From: Cordylochernes scorpioides
Lineage: Eukaryota; Arthropoda; Arachnida; Pseudoscorpiones; Chernetidae
Reading direction: 5' to 3'
DNA length: 64,000 nucleotides
NCBI GenBank assembly: GCA_030710605.1
Contig: CP092869.1
Coordinates: 15,435,703 to 15,499,702 of the forward strand
Under the pieces are notes generated by a model that was given only the letters and a program-made list of their open reading frames with translations, ran no database searches and was not told the origin of the DNA. Below, piece by piece: positions 63,508-64,000 of this stretch. The translations under genes and the position numbers were made by a program. Numbering within the stretch: the stretch's first letter is position 1; every line of letters starts with the position of its first letter.

Positions 63508-63714
63508 CTATAAATTGAGACAAAATAAAAATAAATTTCTTTAAAAAATATATTTTTTAAAGCAAAAATAAAAAGATTGAGATTTCCTATTTGAGAAAAA
63601 ACAATAACACAACATTAAAACATTTACAAAATTATCAAAATAAAGTGATAAAGTTTCATACTAACTTGTATATTAAACTGTGAAAATAACAATAAATTTT
63701 ACAGGGCGTCGCAA

Positions 63715-63765
63715 TAGAAGAAACACTGAGGAAAGAGAGCTGTGTGTAAATAGAAATAAACCTGT
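63715..63765 (+). mobile_element. LINE-C tail scrap
   Basis: GAAGAAACACTGAGGAAAGA GAGCTGTGTGTAAATAGA resembles 62418-62460. Confidence 0.5.
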
Positions 63766-63819
63766 CTATAGCGGCTGGTAACACAATGTGAATTACCTTA
63801 AAATTGGTCATTTTGTTGG

Positions 63820-63900
63820 TTAAATAAACAGTAAAACCTGCCTTAGAAGTCACCTGTCTTGGAAGTTTTCCTGTCTTAGAAGTCAATATTTAACCGGAAC
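63820..63900 (+). mobile_element. MITE-like terminus
   Basis: CAGTAAAACCTGCCTTAGAA GTCACCTGTCTT resembles MITE-1/MITE-2 left ends but has its own internal repeat (GTCTTAGAAGT). No right end in the window. Confidence 0.45.
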
Positions 63901-64000
63901 TATTTATTTTTTCATTAATTTAGTTTTCTTAGGTATCTGAGATTCTATCTAACATGTTTATACATACATTTTCTAAGTCACCAAAAGAAGCTAAATATAT

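Overview
This is an AT-rich invertebrate nuclear genome window (one 100-bp assembly gap, 36115-36214). It is dominated by transposable elements and tandem repeats, and no complete host protein gene is visible. The organism is most likely an arthropod, and the retroelement proteins point towards a chelicerate. The evidence is a Ty3-type Gag with a C-x2-C-x4-H-x4-C knuckle embedded in 'RPICFYCGRPGHVVRYC', and several LINE C-terminal tails of the form C-x2-C...H-x3-C, as in 'CTKCQPTTPKHIIDC'. This is recognition of protein style, not a database result.

Layout. 0-9 kb: a LINE tail abutting half of a tRNA-Leu-like sequence, a reverse-strand Helitron, a 122-bp tandem repeat and a SINE. 8-15 kb: foldback elements, MITEs and a 149-159-bp tandem array. 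15-25 kb: a 70-bp array, palindromic elements with long target-site duplications, a complete non-autonomous Helitron, a mariner transposase relic and a 31-bp array. 25.4-27 kb: a 19-copy array of an 86-bp unit. 28.6-30.6 kb: a young LTR retrotransposon with two 256-bp LTRs (one difference seen) that encodes only Gag. 31.7-32.9 kb: a foldback DNA element carrying a short helix-turn-helix ORF. 35.7-37.1 kb: candidate host exons around the gap. 38-54 kb: dense nested SINEs, MITEs, foldback elements, LINE tails and three Helitron-like insertions at the same target position. 54.3-57 kb: a repeat-poor AT-rich island with exon-like pieces. 57.5-58.3 kb: a Ty3-type integrase remnant. 58.7-63 kb: LINE C-terminal remnants with tandemly duplicated 3' tails. 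63.4 kb: a possible terminal host exon on the minus strand.

Family names are local to this report. LINE-A ends in GATTGAGTGGAGATAAGAAAG plus AAG repeats. LINE-B encodes YRxCNNC and ends in CAA repeats. LINE-C has duplicated 3' tails. SINE-1 and SINE-2 have tRNA-like heads. FB-C contains GTGTGTGACGTTTCGGTAAC. MITE-1 to MITE-4 are terminal-inverted-repeat elements. PAL elements are near-perfect palindromes. Families D, E, F and G are other dispersed repeats.

No convincing new multi-gene system is present. The observations most worth pursuing are the repeated Helitron target, a hairpin core resembling hammerhead ribozymes that recurs across otherwise unrelated repeats, and the Gag-only LTR element.
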